Of a stretch of DNA of 64,000 nucleotides, positions 62,589-64,000 are shown piece by piece. The DNA is from Jannaschia aquimarina (GTDB taxonomy: Bacteria; Pseudomonadota; Alphaproteobacteria; Rhodobacterales; Rhodobacteraceae). The stretch is from contig NZ_JYFE01000074.1 of the NCBI RefSeq assembly GCF_000877395.1, forward strand, positions 89,893 to 153,892. Reading direction: 5' to 3'. The notes under the pieces are model-generated. The model had not been told where the DNA came from. It searched no databases and was given only the letters and a program-made list of their open reading frames with translations. The first letter of the stretch is position 1, and each line of letters starts with the position of its first letter. The position numbers and the translations under genes were made by a program.

Positions 62589-63287
62589 ATGGAAACCGAG
62601 GTTCTGGCAGCCGCTTCCGGCGCCGAATATTCGATGTGGTCGCTATTCTGGCGGGCCACGTTCATCGTAAAGGCCGTCATGATCATGCTCTTCGTGGCAT
62701 CGGTGATGGTCTGGGCCGTGTGGCTTCAGAAAGTGGTGCAGTTCCGGGCCGCCCGACGCCGAGCGGCCGCCTTCGACCGGGCCTTCTGGTCGGGCGACCC
62801 GCTCGACGAGCTCTACGACAAGATCGGAGAGACGCCGCGCAGCGCATCCGAACGGATCTTCTCGGCCGCCATGAGCGAGTGGAACCGTTCGCACCGCGAC
62901 GATGGCGGTCTGATCGCGGGAGCGCAGGCGCGCATCGACCGCACGATGGATGTCGCCATCGCCAAGGAGCGCGACCGCCTGACCTCCGGCCTGACCTTCC
63001 TCGCCACCGTCGGCAGCGTCGGCCCGTTCGTCGGACTGTTCGGAACGGTCTGGGGCATCATGCATGCCTTCCAGGAAATCGCGATCCAGCAGAACACCAA
63101 CCTCGCGGTCGTCGCCCCCGGCATCGCCGAGGCGCTGCTGGCCACCGGTCTCGGCCTGCTGGCCGCGATCCCGGCGGTCATCTTCTATAACAAGCTGACC
63201 CGCGACGCGGACCGCATCACCGGCAATTACGAGGCCTTCGCCGACGAATTCGCGACCATCCTGTCGCGCCAACTGGACGCGGCCTGA
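62589..63287 (+). CDS. tolQ: Tol-Pal system protein TolQ
   Basis: Inner-membrane proton-channel subunit of the Tol system, which constricts the outer membrane at division. The 232-residue protein has an N-terminal helix (about 20-46), the long cytosolic loop, then helices 2 and 3 in TSGLTFLATVGSVGPFVGLF and GIAEALLATGLGLLAAIPAV. The stop and tolR start share a base (TGATG). The 248-nt gap before it probably contains its promoter. Confidence 0.95.
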   Translation: METEVLAAASGAEYSMWSLFWRATFIVKAVMIMLFVASVMVWAVWLQKVVQFRAARRRAAAFDRAFWSGDPLDELYDKIGETPRSASERIFSAAMSEWNRSHRDDGGLIAGAQARIDRTMDVAIAKERDRLTSGLTFLATVGSVGPFVGLFGTVWGIMHAFQEIAIQQNTNLAVVAPGIAEALLATGLGLLAAIPAVIFYNKLTRDADRITGNYEAFADEFATILSRQLDAA

Positions 63288-63772
63288 TGGGCGCGCGGAC
63301 CATGCCCTCGGCCGGTGGCGGAGGCGGAGGCCGCCGCCGTCGCAGCGCCCGCCTCTCGCAGCCCATGTCCGAGATCAACGTGACGCCGTTCGTCGACGTC
63401 ATGCTGGTGCTCCTGATCATCTTCATGGTCGCGGCGCCGCTGCTCACATCGGGCGTCCCGGTGCAGCTGCCGGAAACGGCCGCCGCTCCTCTCCCACAGG
63501 AACAGGAGGAGCCGCTGACGATCTCCGTCGGTGCGGACGGCACCACCTCGATCGGCTCGACCATCGTGGCGCGCGAGGAACTGGTGACGCGCCTGCGCGC
63601 GATTTCGGCAGAACGCGACAGCCCGCGGGTCTTCCTACGTGCGGACGGCTCCGTCCCGTACGAACAGGTGATGATCGTCATGGGCGCGCTGAATGCGGGC
63701 GGCTTCCGCGATATCGGTCTGGTCACCGATGGCGGCGGGCCGACGCTCGACGCTCCGGAAGGCGACGGCTGA
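63287..63772 (+). CDS. tolR: Tol-Pal system protein TolR
   Basis: ExbD/TolR-type protein of 161 residues. The Gly/Arg-rich cytosolic start (GGGGGGRRRR) is followed by INVTPFVDVMLVLLIIFM, with the essential membrane Asp (about residue 37), and a periplasmic domain ending IGLVTDGG. It works with TolQ to couple the proton gradient to TolA. Confidence 0.95.
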   Translation: MGARTMPSAGGGGGGRRRRSARLSQPMSEINVTPFVDVMLVLLIIFMVAAPLLTSGVPVQLPETAAAPLPQEQEEPLTISVGADGTTSIGSTIVAREELVTRLRAISAERDSPRVFLRADGSVPYEQVMIVMGALNAGGFRDIGLVTDGGGPTLDAPEGDG

Positions 63773-63773
63773 C

Positions 63774-64000
63774 ATGCGGATGCGGACGGCGGTCGCGGCG
63801 TCTGGCACGGCGCATGGGGGTCTCATCCTCTATGCGCTCGTGGCGGGAATGCTCGTGATCGAGGACGAGCCGCCGTCGATGCCGCCCATCGGCGTCCAGA
63901 TCGTCAGCGACACCGAGTTCGCCGCGTTGGTCTCCGAAGCGCCTAGCGTCGCGCCCGCACCGGAAACCCCGACCGCGCCCACCGCCCCCGAACCGACCAC
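63774..64000 (+). CDS. tolA: TolA (N-terminal part, truncated by window end)
   Basis: Start at ATG 63774, 1 nt after the tolR stop. The visible 75 residues give a basic N-terminus, one membrane helix (SGTAHGGLILYALVAGMLVI) and then VQIVSDTEFAALVSEAPS followed by a Pro/Ala/Thr-rich linker. This fits the TolA anchor and domain II start, and position after tolQR supports it. The rest lies beyond 64000. Confidence 0.85.
   Translation, partial: MRMRTAVAASGTAHGGLILYALVAGMLVIEDEPPSMPPIGVQIVSDTEFAALVSEAPSVAPAPETPTAPTAPEPT

Noticed and set aside
1..64000. CRISPR arrays, insertion sequences, integrases, attachment sites, rRNA
   Set aside because: I looked for direct-repeat/spacer patterns, transposase motifs and long flanking repeats and saw none; the one tRNA has no integrase or partial copy next to it.

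Overview
The window is a gene-dense, high-GC stretch of ordinary chromosome from an alphaproteobacterium, most likely a Rhodobacterales member (Rhodobacteraceae or Roseobacter group). Supporting signs are the rpoZ-rel-DUF2062 run, the ctaC-ctaB-ctaG-ctaE-surf1-thrC-M16 peptidase run, rluD next to rpoH, DUF6476 and DUF6324-like small proteins, ybgC-tolQ-tolR-tolA, a Sinorhizobium-type frcBCAK sugar transporter, and a tRNA-His of the alphaproteobacterial type (no G-1, A73). I see no insertion sequence, prophage, integrase, CRISPR array or rRNA. Genes are tightly packed, and many neighbours overlap by 4 nt (ATGA, GTGA or TTGA), with frequent GTG starts.

Layout. 1-5.5 kb: a GhrA-type reductase and an aminotransferase, then on the minus strand rpoZ, rel and a DUF2062 protein (stringent response). 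5.6-10.7 kb: folK, a NYN-domain protein, rnhA with a NUDIX hydrolase, and the ycjX/ycjF pair. 10.7-19.4 kb: mixed housekeeping and accessory enzymes (VOC protein with a CTG start, EEP-family protein, epimerase, flavin reductase, SulP and LysE transporters, FAD monooxygenase) and a 21-bp tandem repeat. 19.6-23.3 kb: ileS, a macro-domain protein and DUF3253. 23.3-30.8 kb: minus-strand cytochrome aa3 oxidase subunits and assembly factors, then surf1, thrC, an M16 peptidase and a GNAT; ctaD (subunit I) is not here. 31-36.4 kb, plus strand: a small internally deleted relic, tldD, dprA, a DMT transporter and a metallo-beta-lactamase-fold protein.

36.4-42.6 kb, minus strand: a sugar locus reading ClC channel, D-lyxose/D-mannose isomerase, frcB, frcC, frcA, frcK. 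It can plausibly import fructose or mannose, isomerise the sugar and phosphorylate it. 44.2-47.3 kb: an overlapping train of ybjN, proC, csaA, a 2-hydroxyacid dehydrogenase and ogt. 47.2-53 kb: PPC-domain protein, gabD, aldose epimerase, pepF and a Gfo/Idh/MocA oxidoreductase. 53-59.3 kb: cation exchanger, DksA-like zinc finger, DUF1428, rpoH with a clear terminator, rluD, DUF6476 and a MscS channel. 59.3-64 kb: tRNA-His, small conserved proteins, then ybgC and the tol operon, with tolA cut by the window end.

I found no obvious new multi-gene defence or biosynthetic system. The observations most worth a second look are the isomerase-frcBCAK locus with its intercistronic hairpins, a low-GC island inside the ileS editing domain, the internally deleted peptidase-like relic between divergent ctaC and tldD, the CTG-initiated VOC gene, and several small ORFs and RNA structures that automatic annotation would probably miss.
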